Assembly (NCBI GenBank): GCA_016125475.1
Contig: WGLR01000012.1
Location: 171,231-235,230 of the forward strand
Direction of reading: 5' to 3'
Length of the DNA stretch: 64,000 nucleotides
DNA from: Betaproteobacteria bacterium
Lineage (GTDB): Bacteria; Pseudomonadota; Gammaproteobacteria; Burkholderiales; Ga0077523
The translations under genes were made by a program, and so were the position numbers. Position 1 is the stretch's first letter. Every line of letters starts with the position of its first letter. Positions 47,752 to 57,952 of this stretch are shown here, piece after piece. A model generated the notes under the pieces. The model saw only the letters and a program-made list of their open reading frames with translations, did no database searches and had not been told where the DNA came from.

Positions 47752-49785
47752 ATGGCGGATCATAGCCTGCTCACGCGCCCGACGATGCCGGATCCGGACA
47801 GCCGCCACGAACAGATCGACTGGGTCGAAGGTCAGCCCTACTCGCGCCGCTTCGGCGACGTGTACTTCTCGCGCGCGAGCGGACTCGTCGAGAGCACGCA
47901 CGTCTTCCTCGCGGGCAACGATCTCGACCGGCGGTTTGCCCGGCTGACACCCGGGGGATCGTTCGCCATCGGCGAGATCGGCTTCGGCACCGGGCTCAAC
48001 TTCCTCAACGCGTGGCAGCTCTTCGATCGCCGCGCGCCGGCGGGCGCCCGACTGCATTTCGTGAGCACGGAGCTGCACCCGCTCGCGCCCGAGGACCTCG
48101 CGCGCGCCCTCGCACTGTGGCCCTCGCTCGCACGCGAGGCCGGCGAGCTCCGTGCGCAGTACGGTGCACTGCCTCCCGCGTTCCACCGGTTCGTCTTCGA
48201 CGGCGGGCGGGTCGTCCTCACGCTGCTCGTCGGGGACGCACGCGTGACGCTGCCCCGTCTGGACGGCACGATCGACGCGTGGTTCCTCGACGGCTTCGCC
48301 CCGTCACGCAATCCCGAGCTCTGGGGCACGTCGTTGCTGGAGGCCGTGGCTCGAAGCTCCCGTGTCGGAACGACCTGCGCGACGTATTCCGTGGCGGGGC
48401 TCGTGAGACGGACGCTCGTGTCCGTGGGCTTTCGCGTGGAGAAGACGCCGGGGTTCGGGACCAAGCGCGAGATGCTGCGGGGAACCTGCGCCGAACCACC
48501 GCGCACGGCACTCTGCGATCCGTGGCTTGCGAGACCACCCGCAACGACGGGCCGTGATCACGCGGTAGTCGTCGGAGGCGGCCTGGCAGGGACCGCCGTC
48601 GCCGCCAGTCTCGCGGCGCGTGGCACGTCGGTCACGCTGCTCGAGCGCCGGTCGACCCTCGCGGCCGAGGCCTCCGGCAATCCCCAGGGGGTCTTCCACA
48701 TCAGACCCTCGCCGCACGGCACGGCGCTCACCGATCTCGTGCTCGCGGGGGCGGGGCTCGGACTGCGCGAAACCGCGCGGCTGCTCGCCGGCCGGGAGGA
48801 TGCCTGGTCGCGCTGCGGCGTTCTCGCGCTCGCGAGCGATGCCGCCGACGCCGAGCGGCAGGAACGCCTCGCACGGCTCGGCTGGCCGCGGACGTTCGTG
48901 CACGCGGTGGATGCACGCGAGGCCGCCGCCATCGCAGGGGTGGATCTGCCGGGCGGCGGCCTGTTCTATCCCGACTCCGGCTGGGGGAGTCCGCCTATGC
49001 TGTGCGAGGCGCTCGTGCGCAGTCCCCGCATCGCGGTCCGGACCCTCGCGAGCGCCGTCACGCTTCGGCGTGACGACACGGGGACGTGGCGCGTGTCCGA
49101 CGCCGAAGGTCACGAGCTCGCGCGTGCGCCGGTGGTCGTGGTCTGTGCCGCGAACGACGTGCGGCGGATCGATCTGCTCGAACATCTGCCTCTGAAGGTG
49201 ATACGCGGACAGATCAGCTACGTGCCGGCGACGCCGGCGAGCGCGCGCCTGAGGACCGTGCTGTGCGGTGACAGCTATGTCGCCCCCGCTCGGGACGGCA
49301 TCCACTGTGCGGGTGCCACGTTCGGCATCCGGGACGAGGGCACGGACGTCCGGACCGAGGATCACGCCGAGAACCTTGCCGCACTGGAACGGCTTGCCCC
49401 GGCCCTTGCCGACGCGATGGGAACATCCGCGCTGGACCCGGCGTCGCTCGGCGGGCGGGCGGCGCTGCGATGCGTCGCACCGGACTACCTGCCCGTCGTC
49501 GGTCCGGTCTGCGACGCGCGCGCGTTCCGCGAGCGCTATGCCGCGCTCTCGCAGGACGCGCGGACAGGCTTCACCGGCGATGCGCCGTGGCTGGCGGGGC
49601 TGCACGTGTCGACCGCCCACGGTTCGCGTGGCCTGGTGTCCACGCTCGTCGCGGCGGAGACTGTCGCGGCGGTGATCCACGACGAGCCGATGCCGCTGCC
49701 GGCGGACGTCGTCGCGGCGCTGTCACCATCCCGGTTTCTCGCGCGCGCGCTGAAACGCCGGACAGCCGGGGGCGGGTCCTCGTGA
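47752..49785 (+). CDS. mnmC: Bifunctional tRNA 5-methylaminomethyl-2-thiouridine methyltransferase/FAD-dependent demodification enzyme
   Basis: PYSRRFGDVYFSRASGLVESTHVFLAGNDL, FAIGEIGFGTGLNFLNAW, DAWFLDGFAPSRNPELW, then FAD domain AVVVGGGLAGTAVAASLAARG. Confidence 0.93.
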   Translation: MADHSLLTRPTMPDPDSRHEQIDWVEGQPYSRRFGDVYFSRASGLVESTHVFLAGNDLDRRFARLTPGGSFAIGEIGFGTGLNFLNAWQLFDRRAPAGARLHFVSTELHPLAPEDLARALALWPSLAREAGELRAQYGALPPAFHRFVFDGGRVVLTLLVGDARVTLPRLDGTIDAWFLDGFAPSRNPELWGTSLLEAVARSSRVGTTCATYSVAGLVRRTLVSVGFRVEKTPGFGTKREMLRGTCAEPPRTALCDPWLARPPATTGRDHAVVVGGGLAGTAVAASLAARGTSVTLLERRSTLAAEASGNPQGVFHIRPSPHGTALTDLVLAGAGLGLRETARLLAGREDAWSRCGVLALASDAADAERQERLARLGWPRTFVHAVDAREAAAIAGVDLPGGGLFYPDSGWGSPPMLCEALVRSPRIAVRTLASAVTLRRDDTGTWRVSDAEGHELARAPVVVVCAANDVRRIDLLEHLPLKVIRGQISYVPATPASARLRTVLCGDSYVAPARDGIHCAGATFGIRDEGTDVRTEDHAENLAALERLAPALADAMGTSALDPASLGGRAALRCVAPDYLPVVGPVCDARAFRERYAALSQDARTGFTGDAPWLAGLHVSTAHGSRGLVSTLVAAETVAAVIHDEPMPLPADVVAALSPSRFLARALKRRTAGGGSS

Positions 49786-49831
49786 GCGTGTCCACGCGCG
49801 GTGGTAGAGTCCGCGCGACGGCAGAGGAAGC

Positions 49832-50971
49832 ATGCGCAGCGACTTTCTGATCATCGGGGCCGGTATCGCGGGTGCGTCCGCAGGGTACTTCCTCGCGTCA
49901 CGGGCACGCGTGCTCGTGCTCGAGCGCGAGTCGCAGCCCGGCTACCACACGACCGGTCGCTCGGCGGCACTGTTCGCCGAGAGCTATGGCACGCCGCAGG
50001 TCCGGGCGCTCACGGCGGCGAGCCGAGCATTCTTCGAACGACCTCCCGGGGGATTCGCGGCAGGCCCTGTCCTGTCCGGGCGGGGAGCGCTCTTCGTGGG
50101 GGATGCGGGCCAGGTTCCGGCACTCGATGCGCTCCACGCGGCATTGCAGGGTGTCTGCACCGGGGGGCGGCGGCTGAGCCCCGACGAGGCTCTCGCGCGT
50201 GTTCCCGTGCTCGCACGCGAACGACTCGCGGGGGGTGTCCTCGATCCGCTCGCCGCGGACATGGACGTCCACACGCTTCACCAGGGCTACCTGCGAGGGT
50301 TGCGCGACCGGGGAGGAGAGGTCCTCTGCAACGTGGACGCGCAGGTCATCGAACGCACGCGCGGACTCTGGCGCGCACGCGTGGACGGGGAGGTGTTCGA
50401 GGCCCCGGTGCTCGTGAATGCAGCCGGAGCATGGTGCGACGTCGTTGCGCGTCGTGCGGGCGTCGTCCCGCTCGGCCTCGTGCCGAAACGACGCAGCGCG
50501 TTCACGTTCCGTGCACCGGAGGGGGTGGATTTCGGTGACTGGCCCGCCGTGATCGGTGTGGACGAGTCGTTCTACTTCAAGCCCGACGCGGGCCAGCTCA
50601 TGGGCTCGCCCGCCAATGCGGACCCCGTCGAACCGCACGACGTCCAGGCCGAGGAGGAGGACGTCGCGACCGGCATCCTGCGAATCGAGCAGGCGACGAC
50701 ACTGAGAATCCGGCGACCGTCGCATACGTGGGCGGGCCTGCGCTCGTTCGTCGGGGACGGCGATCTCGTGGGCGGCTTCGATCCTCGGGCCGAAGGATTC
50801 TTCTGGTGCGCCGCGCAGGGCGGCTACGGTATCCAGACGAGTGCCGCGATGGGCGAGGTCTGTGCCGCACTCGCACTCGGGCAACCGGTTCCGGAGCGCA
50901 TTCGCGACTTCGGCGTGACGGCGGCGATGCTCGCACCGGATCGGGACACTCTGAACGGAAAGGAGACGTGA
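49832..50971 (+). CDS. FAD-dependent oxidoreductase, D-amino acid dehydrogenase/glycine oxidase-like
   Basis: DFLIIGAGIAGASAGYFLA, LVLERESQPGYHTTGRSAALFAE, VNAAGAWCDVVARRAGV, GYGIQTSAAMGE. Confidence 0.87.
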   Translation: MRSDFLIIGAGIAGASAGYFLASRARVLVLERESQPGYHTTGRSAALFAESYGTPQVRALTAASRAFFERPPGGFAAGPVLSGRGALFVGDAGQVPALDALHAALQGVCTGGRRLSPDEALARVPVLARERLAGGVLDPLAADMDVHTLHQGYLRGLRDRGGEVLCNVDAQVIERTRGLWRARVDGEVFEAPVLVNAAGAWCDVVARRAGVVPLGLVPKRRSAFTFRAPEGVDFGDWPAVIGVDESFYFKPDAGQLMGSPANADPVEPHDVQAEEEDVATGILRIEQATTLRIRRPSHTWAGLRSFVGDGDLVGGFDPRAEGFFWCAAQGGYGIQTSAAMGEVCAALALGQPVPERIRDFGVTAAMLAPDRDTLNGKET

Positions 50972-50976
50972 CAGGC

Positions 50977-51981
50977 ATGCCGCGCACGACGTGGAGACGG
51001 GGACTTCTTCTGGCGGCCATGGCCCTGCAATTCGCGGCAGCCGGCACGACGTTCGCCGAGACGGCCCGGGACTGCAGGAAGCTCGAGGATGCCGCCGAGC
51101 GACTCGCGTGTTACGACCGCGTGACGGCCACCGAGCGTTCGAGGGAGGAACCCCCGGTGCAGCCCGGGACGGGCCTGCGGCGCCCGCTGCTGTCGGACAT
51201 CTGGGAGATCAGCTCCGACCAGACTCGCCGCGTGCTCAAGATCCGCTCGCACCACGTGAACTACTTCCTGCCGGTCCGCTATTCGACATCGCCGGGTGCC
51301 GTCGCGCACTCGCCGACCCTCGGCGACACGGCGATCGATCCGGTCGCGTCGAACGAGGCCAAGTTCCAGATCTCCATCAAGACGAGGATCCTGCAGGGGC
51401 TGCTCGACGACCGGCTGGATGTCTGGCTGGGCTACACGCAGCAGGCGCACTGGCAGGTCTACTCGAATTCCGCTCCGTTTCGCGAAGTGAACTTCGAGCC
51501 CGAGATCATGGCACTCTGGCGCGTGAACCGGGAGCTCTCCTGGATGACGTGGCGTTTCGTCAACTTCGGTCTCGTCCACCAGTCGAACGGCAAGGGCGGC
51601 CCCCTGTCGCGCAGCTGGAACCGCGTGTATGCCCAGTTCGGTTTCGAGCGCGGCGACCGCTATGGCCTGCTCGTGCGACCGTGGTGGCGCATCCCGGAGG
51701 CCGCGTCGACCGACAACAATCCCGACATGTCGAGCTACTACGGTCGCATGGACGTCACGGGCCTCGTGCGTCTCGAGGACAACGCGTTCGAGGTCGTGCT
51801 GCGCAACAACCTGAGCGTGCGGGACAACCGCGGGGCGATCACGCTGAGCTGGTTCTTCCCCATGTACAAGGGGCTGAAGGGCTACCTCCAACTGTTCAAC
51901 GGCTACGGAGAATCGCTGATCGACTACAACCGCTCGCAGACGACGCTCGGGCTCGGGTTCGCGGTCGTGGACTGGATGTGA
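50977..51981 (+). CDS. pldA: Outer membrane phospholipase A1
   Basis: Signal peptide; VNYFLPVRYS, KFQISIKTRIL, VHQSNGKGGPLSRSWNRVYAQFGFERGD active-site region. Confidence 0.9.
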   Translation: MPRTTWRRGLLLAAMALQFAAAGTTFAETARDCRKLEDAAERLACYDRVTATERSREEPPVQPGTGLRRPLLSDIWEISSDQTRRVLKIRSHHVNYFLPVRYSTSPGAVAHSPTLGDTAIDPVASNEAKFQISIKTRILQGLLDDRLDVWLGYTQQAHWQVYSNSAPFREVNFEPEIMALWRVNRELSWMTWRFVNFGLVHQSNGKGGPLSRSWNRVYAQFGFERGDRYGLLVRPWWRIPEAASTDNNPDMSSYYGRMDVTGLVRLEDNAFEVVLRNNLSVRDNRGAITLSWFFPMYKGLKGYLQLFNGYGESLIDYNRSQTTLGLGFAVVDWM

Positions 51982-52003
51982 ACGATTCGAGGTTCGAGGT
52001 GCA

Positions 52004-52024
52004 GGGTTCGGGGTTCGGGGTTCG
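52004..52024. repeat. Tandem heptamer, three perfect GGGTTCG copies
   Basis: Read directly: gggttcg gggttcg gggttcg, preceded by degenerate ttcgaggttcgaggtgca. Confidence 0.9.
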
Positions 52025-52087
52025 GGGCGCTAGTTCCTCGCGACCGCGTTTGGCATACTCGCCTTCACGTCTTCCATCCGATCTCCC

Positions 52088-52543
52088 ATGCCTCGTCCTC
52101 CTGATCGCGATCCGGTTCCAGGTGTGCCGCTCTGGCTCGGGGCCGGCGGACTCGTCCCGTTCGTCGTGCTCACGGGAGCGCTCTGGGTCGCGCCGCCCGA
52201 ATATCATCCATTTCTGGTCGACTGGCTGCGAACCTATGCGGCCGTGATCCTGTCCTTCATTGGTGCGGTGCACTGGGGTATCGCCCTCACGCACCCGGCC
52301 ATGAACGAGCACGACCGGTCCGTGGTGATGAGCTGGAGCGTCGTGCCCGCGCTCGTCGCCTGGATCGGCATGTTGATGCAGCTGCGAACGGGGCTCGCGC
52401 TAACGGCCGCGATGTTCGTCGTGCACTACACGATGGATCGCCAGCTCGCGGCGCGTTTCCCGTTGCCGGAGTGGTACATGCGGCTGCGCGGTGGCCTCAC
52501 CGCGGTGGTGGTCGTCTGCCTCGCGTTCGCTGCGGTCCGATGA
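52088..52543 (+). CDS. DUF3429 family membrane protein
   Basis: LGAGGLVPFVVL, YAAVILSFIGAVHWGIALTHP, MSWSVVPALVAWIGML. Confidence 0.8.
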   Translation: MPRPPDRDPVPGVPLWLGAGGLVPFVVLTGALWVAPPEYHPFLVDWLRTYAAVILSFIGAVHWGIALTHPAMNEHDRSVVMSWSVVPALVAWIGMLMQLRTGLALTAAMFVVHYTMDRQLAARFPLPEWYMRLRGGLTAVVVVCLAFAAVR

Positions 52544-52547
52544 AGGA

Positions 52548-53471
52548 ATGATCGACATGGAAACGAAGACGCTCAAACGCCTCACGCGGCTCATCGCACC
52601 CTACCGGATCGACGACGGGAAGAAGTTCAAGCTGAAGCACGTGGATCCCGGCGACACGGGCGGCCTCGGGAGTGAATACAAGGACGAGGCATCGGAATGG
52701 CTGCAGCAGACCATAGGCTGGCTCGCCGAGGAACAGGAGAAGCTCTTCGCGCAGGACAAGTGGGCGGTTCTGCTCATCTTCCAGGCCATGGATGCCGCGG
52801 GCAAGGACAGCACCATCAAGCACGTGATGTCGGGCATCAACCCCCAGGGCTGCGAGGTGACGTCGTTCAAGGTGCCCACGAGCAACGAGATCGATCACGA
52901 CTTCCTGTGGCGCACCAACCGGCGACTGCCCGAACGCGGCCGCATCGGGATATTCAACCGTTCCTATTACGAGGAAGTCCTCGTCGTTCGCGTGCATCCC
53001 GACATCCTCGTGAGGCAGAAGCTTCCGCGCGGTCTCATCACGAAGAAGATCTGGAAGGAGCGCTACGAGGACATCTCGGCGTACGAGCGCTATCTCACGC
53101 GAAACGGCGTGGCGATCCGCAAGTTCTTCCTGCATGTCTCGCAGGAGGAGCAGCGCCGGCGTTTCCTGGAGCGGATCGACGACCAGGAGAAGAACTGGAA
53201 GTTCTCCGCCCAGGACGTGCGCGAGCGCGAACACTGGGACGACTACATGCGTGCCTTCGAGGACGCGATCCGCGCGACGGCCACGCCTCACGCGCCTTGG
53301 TTCGTCGTGCCTGCCGACAACAAGTGGTTCACTCGCATCGTGGTCGCGGGTGCGATCGTCGAACTCATGGAAGGTCTCGGGCTCCGCTACCCCGTGCTCG
53401 CGGACGAGCAGCGCGCGGAACTCCTCACGATGAGGCAGCGGCTCGTGCCGCGCAAGCGCAACCGATCCTGA
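52548..53471 (+). CDS. Polyphosphate kinase 2 family protein
   Basis: LLIFQAMDAAGKDSTIKHVMSGINPQGCEVTSFKVPTSNEIDHDFLWRTNRRLPERGRIGIFNRSYYEEVLVVRVHP. Confidence 0.93.
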   Translation: MIDMETKTLKRLTRLIAPYRIDDGKKFKLKHVDPGDTGGLGSEYKDEASEWLQQTIGWLAEEQEKLFAQDKWAVLLIFQAMDAAGKDSTIKHVMSGINPQGCEVTSFKVPTSNEIDHDFLWRTNRRLPERGRIGIFNRSYYEEVLVVRVHPDILVRQKLPRGLITKKIWKERYEDISAYERYLTRNGVAIRKFFLHVSQEEQRRRFLERIDDQEKNWKFSAQDVREREHWDDYMRAFEDAIRATATPHAPWFVVPADNKWFTRIVVAGAIVELMEGLGLRYPVLADEQRAELLTMRQRLVPRKRNRS

Positions 53472-53482
53472 CAGGACATCCC

Positions 53483-54418
53483 ATGCGGCACCAGAAGTTC
53501 CGGCAGCTTCTCGACAAGTGCGACGGCTTCGAGGCGATCCCCACTGCCGTGGTGCACCCCTGCGAGGATCACGCGCTCGCAGGCGCGATGGCCGCGGCGG
53601 ACCGGGGCCTCATCGTCCCGATCCTCGTGGGGCCCGAGCATCGGGTTCGCGATGCCGCGCAGACGGCCGGCGTGTCGCTCGACGACGTGCGGCTGGTGGA
53701 TACGCCTCACAGTCACGCCTCTGCCGCCAAGGCGGTCGAACTGGTCAGGCTCGGCGAGGCCGAGGCGCTCATGAAGGGCAGCCTGCACACCGACGAGCTC
53801 ATGGGGGCCGTCGTCGCGCACGAGACGGGTCTGCGGACCGGGCGCCGCATCAGTCACTGCTTTCTCATGGACGTGCCGTCGCACGACGAACTCGTCATCA
53901 TCTCGGACGCCGCGGTCAACATCGCTCCCACGCTCGAGGAGAAGGTGGACATCGTGCAGAACGCGATCGACCTCGCGCGCGTGCTCGGGTTCGCGGAGCC
54001 CCGTGTCGCCGTGCTTTCCGCGACCGAGACGGTCAACCCGAAGATCCTGTCCACCGTCGAGGCCGCGGCCCTCTGCAAGATGGTCGATCGCGGACAGATA
54101 ACGGGTGCGCTGATCGACGGGCCGCTCGCGCTCGACAACGCGATCAGTCTCGCGGCCGCGGAGATCAAGCAGATCCATTCCCCCGTGGCAGGCCGTGCGA
54201 ACGTGCTGATCGTGCCGGATCTCGAAGCGGGCAACATGCTCGCGAAGAGTCTGTCGTTCATGGCCGATGCGGATGCTGCGGGAATCGTGCTGGGAGCAAG
54301 GGTCCCCGTCGTGCTCACGAGCCGTGCGGACCCCGTGATGGCCCGGCTCGCGTCGTGCGCGATCGCGGCGTTGCTCGCCCAGGCCCGACGCGAGGGCATG
54401 GGGCGGTCGGTGCCCTAG
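53483..54418 (+). CDS. Phosphate acetyl/butyryltransferase
   Basis: LVGPEHRVRDAA, ALMKGSLHTDELMGAVV, SHCFLMDVPSHDELVIISDAAVNIAPTLEEKVDIVQNA, IDGPLALDNAIS. Confidence 0.9.
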   Translation: MRHQKFRQLLDKCDGFEAIPTAVVHPCEDHALAGAMAAADRGLIVPILVGPEHRVRDAAQTAGVSLDDVRLVDTPHSHASAAKAVELVRLGEAEALMKGSLHTDELMGAVVAHETGLRTGRRISHCFLMDVPSHDELVIISDAAVNIAPTLEEKVDIVQNAIDLARVLGFAEPRVAVLSATETVNPKILSTVEAAALCKMVDRGQITGALIDGPLALDNAISLAAAEIKQIHSPVAGRANVLIVPDLEAGNMLAKSLSFMADADAAGIVLGARVPVVLTSRADPVMARLASCAIAALLAQARREGMGRSVP

Positions 54419-54447
54419 GCGGACGGACCAGCACCCGGGAGTGGCCG

Positions 54448-55620
54448 ATGACCGATTCGATTCTCGTGCTGAACGCGGGCTCCTCCAGCCTCAAGTTCTC
54501 GGTCTTCGCGCGAGAGGCGGACGCGCTGCGGCTGCGTTCGCACGGTCAGATCGAGGGGCTCACGACCGACTCGCACTTCGTGGCGCACGATGCGGACGGC
54601 GCCGTCGTCGCGGAGAGAAGCTTCTCCGGGGCGATCGGTCACGAGCGTGCCACCGGTTTTCTCCTGGACCACTACCTGGACACGCCCGGGACGACGCTGC
54701 GCGCCGTCGGCCATCGCGTCGTTCACGGAGGAACGGAATACGCGGCGCCCGTGCGCCTCGACGCGGGCGTCATCCACGCGCTGGAGGCGCTGATTCCGCT
54801 CGCACCCCTGCACCAGCCGCACAATCTCGCGCCGATCCGCGTGCTGCACGAGCGCGTGCCCGACATCCCGCAGGTCGCGTGCTTCGACACGGCCTTCCAT
54901 CGCACGCAGCCCGAGATCGCGCAGGCCTTCGCGCTGCCGCCGAAGATCGAGCGGCACGGGGTCCACCGATACGGCTTCCACGGTCTTTCCTACGAGTTCA
55001 TCGCGCGCCGGCTGCCGGAGGTCGACGCCGTGGCCGCGCGCGGCCGGACGGTCGTGTTGCATCTCGGCAACGGTGCGAGCATGTGTGCGCTGGTCGGTGG
55101 ACGCAGTGTCGCGACCACCATGGGATTTACGGCGCTCGAGGGCCTGCCCATGGGCACGCGCTGCGGCAGCCTGGATCCCGGGGTGGTGCTCTTCATGCAG
55201 CAACAGCTCGGATTGAGCGTGAGCGAGGTCGAGCACGTGCTCTATCACGAGTCCGGGCTGCTCGGCGTCTCGGGAGTCTCGAGCGACATGCGTTCGCTGG
55301 AGTCGAGCGACGACCCGCGCGCGAAGCGCGCGATCGACCTCCTCGTCTACCGCATCGGGCGGGAACTCGGCTCCCTCGCCGCGGCCGCGGGCGGGCTCGA
55401 CGCGATCGTGTTCACGGCGGGCATCGGCGAGAACAGCGCGAGGCTGCGGGAAGCCGTGTGCAGGCAGGCGCGCTGGATCGGCGTCGAGCTCGATCCGGCC
55501 GCGAACGCGCGCCAGGGGCCTCGGATTTCCACGGATGGCAGCGGGGTGGGGGTCTGGGTGATTCCGACCGACGAGGAACGCATGATCGCGCAGCACACCG
55601 ACGATCTCGTCGCGACGTGA
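54448..55620 (+). CDS. ackA: Acetate kinase
   Basis: ILVLNAGSSSLKFSVF, GHRVVHGG, CFDTAFHRTQPEIAQAFALP, YGFHGLSYEFIARRLPE, HLGNGASMCALVGGRSVATTMGFTALEGLPMGTRCGSLDPG. Confidence 0.95.
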   Translation: MTDSILVLNAGSSSLKFSVFAREADALRLRSHGQIEGLTTDSHFVAHDADGAVVAERSFSGAIGHERATGFLLDHYLDTPGTTLRAVGHRVVHGGTEYAAPVRLDAGVIHALEALIPLAPLHQPHNLAPIRVLHERVPDIPQVACFDTAFHRTQPEIAQAFALPPKIERHGVHRYGFHGLSYEFIARRLPEVDAVAARGRTVVLHLGNGASMCALVGGRSVATTMGFTALEGLPMGTRCGSLDPGVVLFMQQQLGLSVSEVEHVLYHESGLLGVSGVSSDMRSLESSDDPRAKRAIDLLVYRIGRELGSLAAAAGGLDAIVFTAGIGENSARLREAVCRQARWIGVELDPAANARQGPRISTDGSGVGVWVIPTDEERMIAQHTDDLVAT

Positions 55621-56933
55621 GTCCGCTCACGGTACTGCGCGGGCCGGCCGCGTTCTTCCGTTCCGACCCGTTTGACGGTTCCGTCGGAGAAGCCCTCGGC
55701 TACGACGCGGACGCGCTGATCGCGCTGCAGGACGGTCGCATCACGCACTTCGGCCCTGCGGCTGCCGTGGGGCCGGAGCTGCCTCGCGACGCCACGGTGG
55801 AACACGTCCCCGACTCGCTCATCGTGCCGGGGTTCGTCGACTGCCACGTGCACTTCGCCCAGCTCGGGATCGTCGGCGCGTGCGGACACCAGCTGCTCGA
55901 ATGGCTCACGCGACACACGTTCCCGGCCGAGCAGGCCTTCGAGGACCGGGGGCACGCGAGCAACGTCGCGCGGCGCTTCGTCGCGGAACTCCTCGCGAAC
56001 GGCACGACGACCGCCGTGGTCTACGGCACCGTGCACGGCCATTCGGTCGATGCACTCTTCGAGGCCGCGGGCGGAACCGGGCTGCGCATCGTCGCCGGCA
56101 AGGCACTCATGGACCGCAACGCCCCCGAGCAACTCCGCGACACGGCGCAGTCCGGCTACGACGACTCGAAGCGGCTCATCGAGCGCTGGCACGGACGGGG
56201 GCGGTTCGGCTACGCGGTCACGCCCCGGTTCGTGGCGACGAGCACGCCCGAGCAGCTGGACACCGCACGCGCGCTGCGCCAGGAGTTCCCGGGCGTCTGG
56301 CTGCAGTCGCACGTGGCGGAGAACACTGCCGAGGTGGCGTGGGTGCGCACGCTGTTTCCGGAGGCGGCCGACTACGTGGACGTGCTCGACCGGTTCGGGC
56401 TGCTCGGGCCGCGTGCGATCCACGGCCACGGCATACACCTTTCCGACCGGGAACGCCGCCGTCTCGCGGACACCGGATCGGCGATCGCGCACTGTCCGAC
56501 GTCGAATCTCTTCCTCGGCAGCGGCCTGTTCGACCTCGCGGCCGCGAAGGCCGTCGAGCCGCGTGTCGAGGTCGGGCTCGCGACCGACGTGGGGGCGGGC
56601 ACGAGCCTGTCCATGCTGAAGACGATGGGGGCCGCCTATCAGGTCGCGCAGCTGCGCGACCACGCCGTATCGCCGTCGCAGCTCCTGTGGCTCGCGACCG
56701 CGGGTGCCGCCCGGGCGCTCGGCGCGGAACGCGAGACGGGCAATCTCGGCACCGGTCTCGACGCGGACGTGGTCGTGCTGGACCCGAAGGCCACGCCGCT
56801 TCTCGCGTGGCGGTGTGCGCAGGCGGACGGTGCGGAGCAGCTGCTCGGCGTGCTGCTCACGATGGGGGACGACCGTTGCGTGCGCACCGTGTTCGCGGGC
56901 GGGCACCGTCACGACCGGCCCGGGTCAGCGTGA
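55617..56933 (+). CDS. guaD: Guanine deaminase
   Basis: SLIVPGFVDCHVHFAQLGIVGACGHQLLEWLTRHTFPAE, QSHVAENTAEVAWV, AIHGHGIHLSDRERRRLADTGSAIAHCPTSNLFLGSGLFDL. Confidence 0.92.
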   Translation: MSPLTVLRGPAAFFRSDPFDGSVGEALGYDADALIALQDGRITHFGPAAAVGPELPRDATVEHVPDSLIVPGFVDCHVHFAQLGIVGACGHQLLEWLTRHTFPAEQAFEDRGHASNVARRFVAELLANGTTTAVVYGTVHGHSVDALFEAAGGTGLRIVAGKALMDRNAPEQLRDTAQSGYDDSKRLIERWHGRGRFGYAVTPRFVATSTPEQLDTARALRQEFPGVWLQSHVAENTAEVAWVRTLFPEAADYVDVLDRFGLLGPRAIHGHGIHLSDRERRRLADTGSAIAHCPTSNLFLGSGLFDLAAAKAVEPRVEVGLATDVGAGTSLSMLKTMGAAYQVAQLRDHAVSPSQLLWLATAGAARALGAERETGNLGTGLDADVVVLDPKATPLLAWRCAQADGAEQLLGVLLTMGDDRCVRTVFAGGHRHDRPGSA

Positions 56934-57815
56934 CGGCCCCGGCCGGTAGTAGTTCACGAGTTCGTTGTTGTCGCGGTCGCCGAGACCGTCCGCCACCATC
57001 TTCCTGAAGATCTCCGTGACGCCCGCCGTGACCGGCATCGGCGCGCCGACGCCGCGAGCGAGGTCGTGCACGAGTTCGAGGTCCTTGATCATGAGCGACG
57101 CGCGACCCGTGATCGAGAATTCCGAGGCGACCATCTTCGGAAACATTTCCTGGAGCTGTTTCGAGTCGGCGCGTCCACCCGACAGGGCGTCGGGAATCTT
57201 CGCGGCGTCGATCCCCGCGCGCTCCGCGAGTCCGCAGGCCTCGGCGAGCACCGCGAGGCCCGTCGCGACGAGTACCTGGTTGATCATCTTCGTCGACTGG
57301 CCTGCGCCGGTGGGGCCCATCAGGGTCGCGCGTCCGGCCAGGGCGTCCCAGATCGGCCGCGCACGGTCGAAGTCATCCTGGGCGCCTCCGATCATCACGG
57401 CCATGCGCCCTTCGCGCGCGGCGGGCGCACCGCCGGAGATCGGCGCATCGAGCCAGCGCATGCCGCACGCCGCCTCGAGACGTTCCGCCATCGACCGTGC
57501 CTGCGGCGCGGCGCACGTCGACATGTCGATGAGGATCTTGTCGGCAGCACCCGCCGAGGCCACGCCGCCTTCACCGAACACCACCTGCTCGACCGCGGTG
57601 CCGTCGGTGATGCACGTGATCACGAAGCCGGACGCGCGCGTCAGTTCCGCAGGATTCGCGGCCTCGGTCGCGCCGGCGTCCACGAGGGGCGCGAGTTTCG
57701 TGCGGTCGCGATTCCATACGTAGGTCCGGAAACCGCAGTCGATGAGACGGCGCATGATCGCGCTCCCGAGCACACCTGCGCCGATGCACCCGACCGATGG
57801 AAGTTCGTTCGTCAT
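56925..57815 (-). CDS. 3-hydroxyisobutyrate dehydrogenase-like NAD(P)-dependent oxidoreductase
   Basis: VGCIGAGVLGSAIMRRLIDCGF, DAPISGGAPAAREGRMAVMIGG, GPTGAGQSTKMINQVL. Confidence 0.9.
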   Translation of the reverse strand: MTNELPSVGCIGAGVLGSAIMRRLIDCGFRTYVWNRDRTKLAPLVDAGATEAANPAELTRASGFVITCITDGTAVEQVVFGEGGVASAGAADKILIDMSTCAAPQARSMAERLEAACGMRWLDAPISGGAPAAREGRMAVMIGGAQDDFDRARPIWDALAGRATLMGPTGAGQSTKMINQVLVATGLAVLAEACGLAERAGIDAAKIPDALSGGRADSKQLQEMFPKMVASEFSITGRASLMIKDLELVHDLARGVGAPMPVTAGVTEIFRKMVADGLGDRDNNELVNYYRPGPSR

Positions 57816-57952
57816 TGTTCACCTCGAAAGATGGAATCGCCGGGCCGGAAATTTCGCGGCGGTGTTTCGACAATCGGTGACCCGGATCCGGGTGTCAAGC
57901 GGTCGCGGCGCGCGCAGGGAGGCGTGTAAGATGACTCGCCCCCACCCCGACC

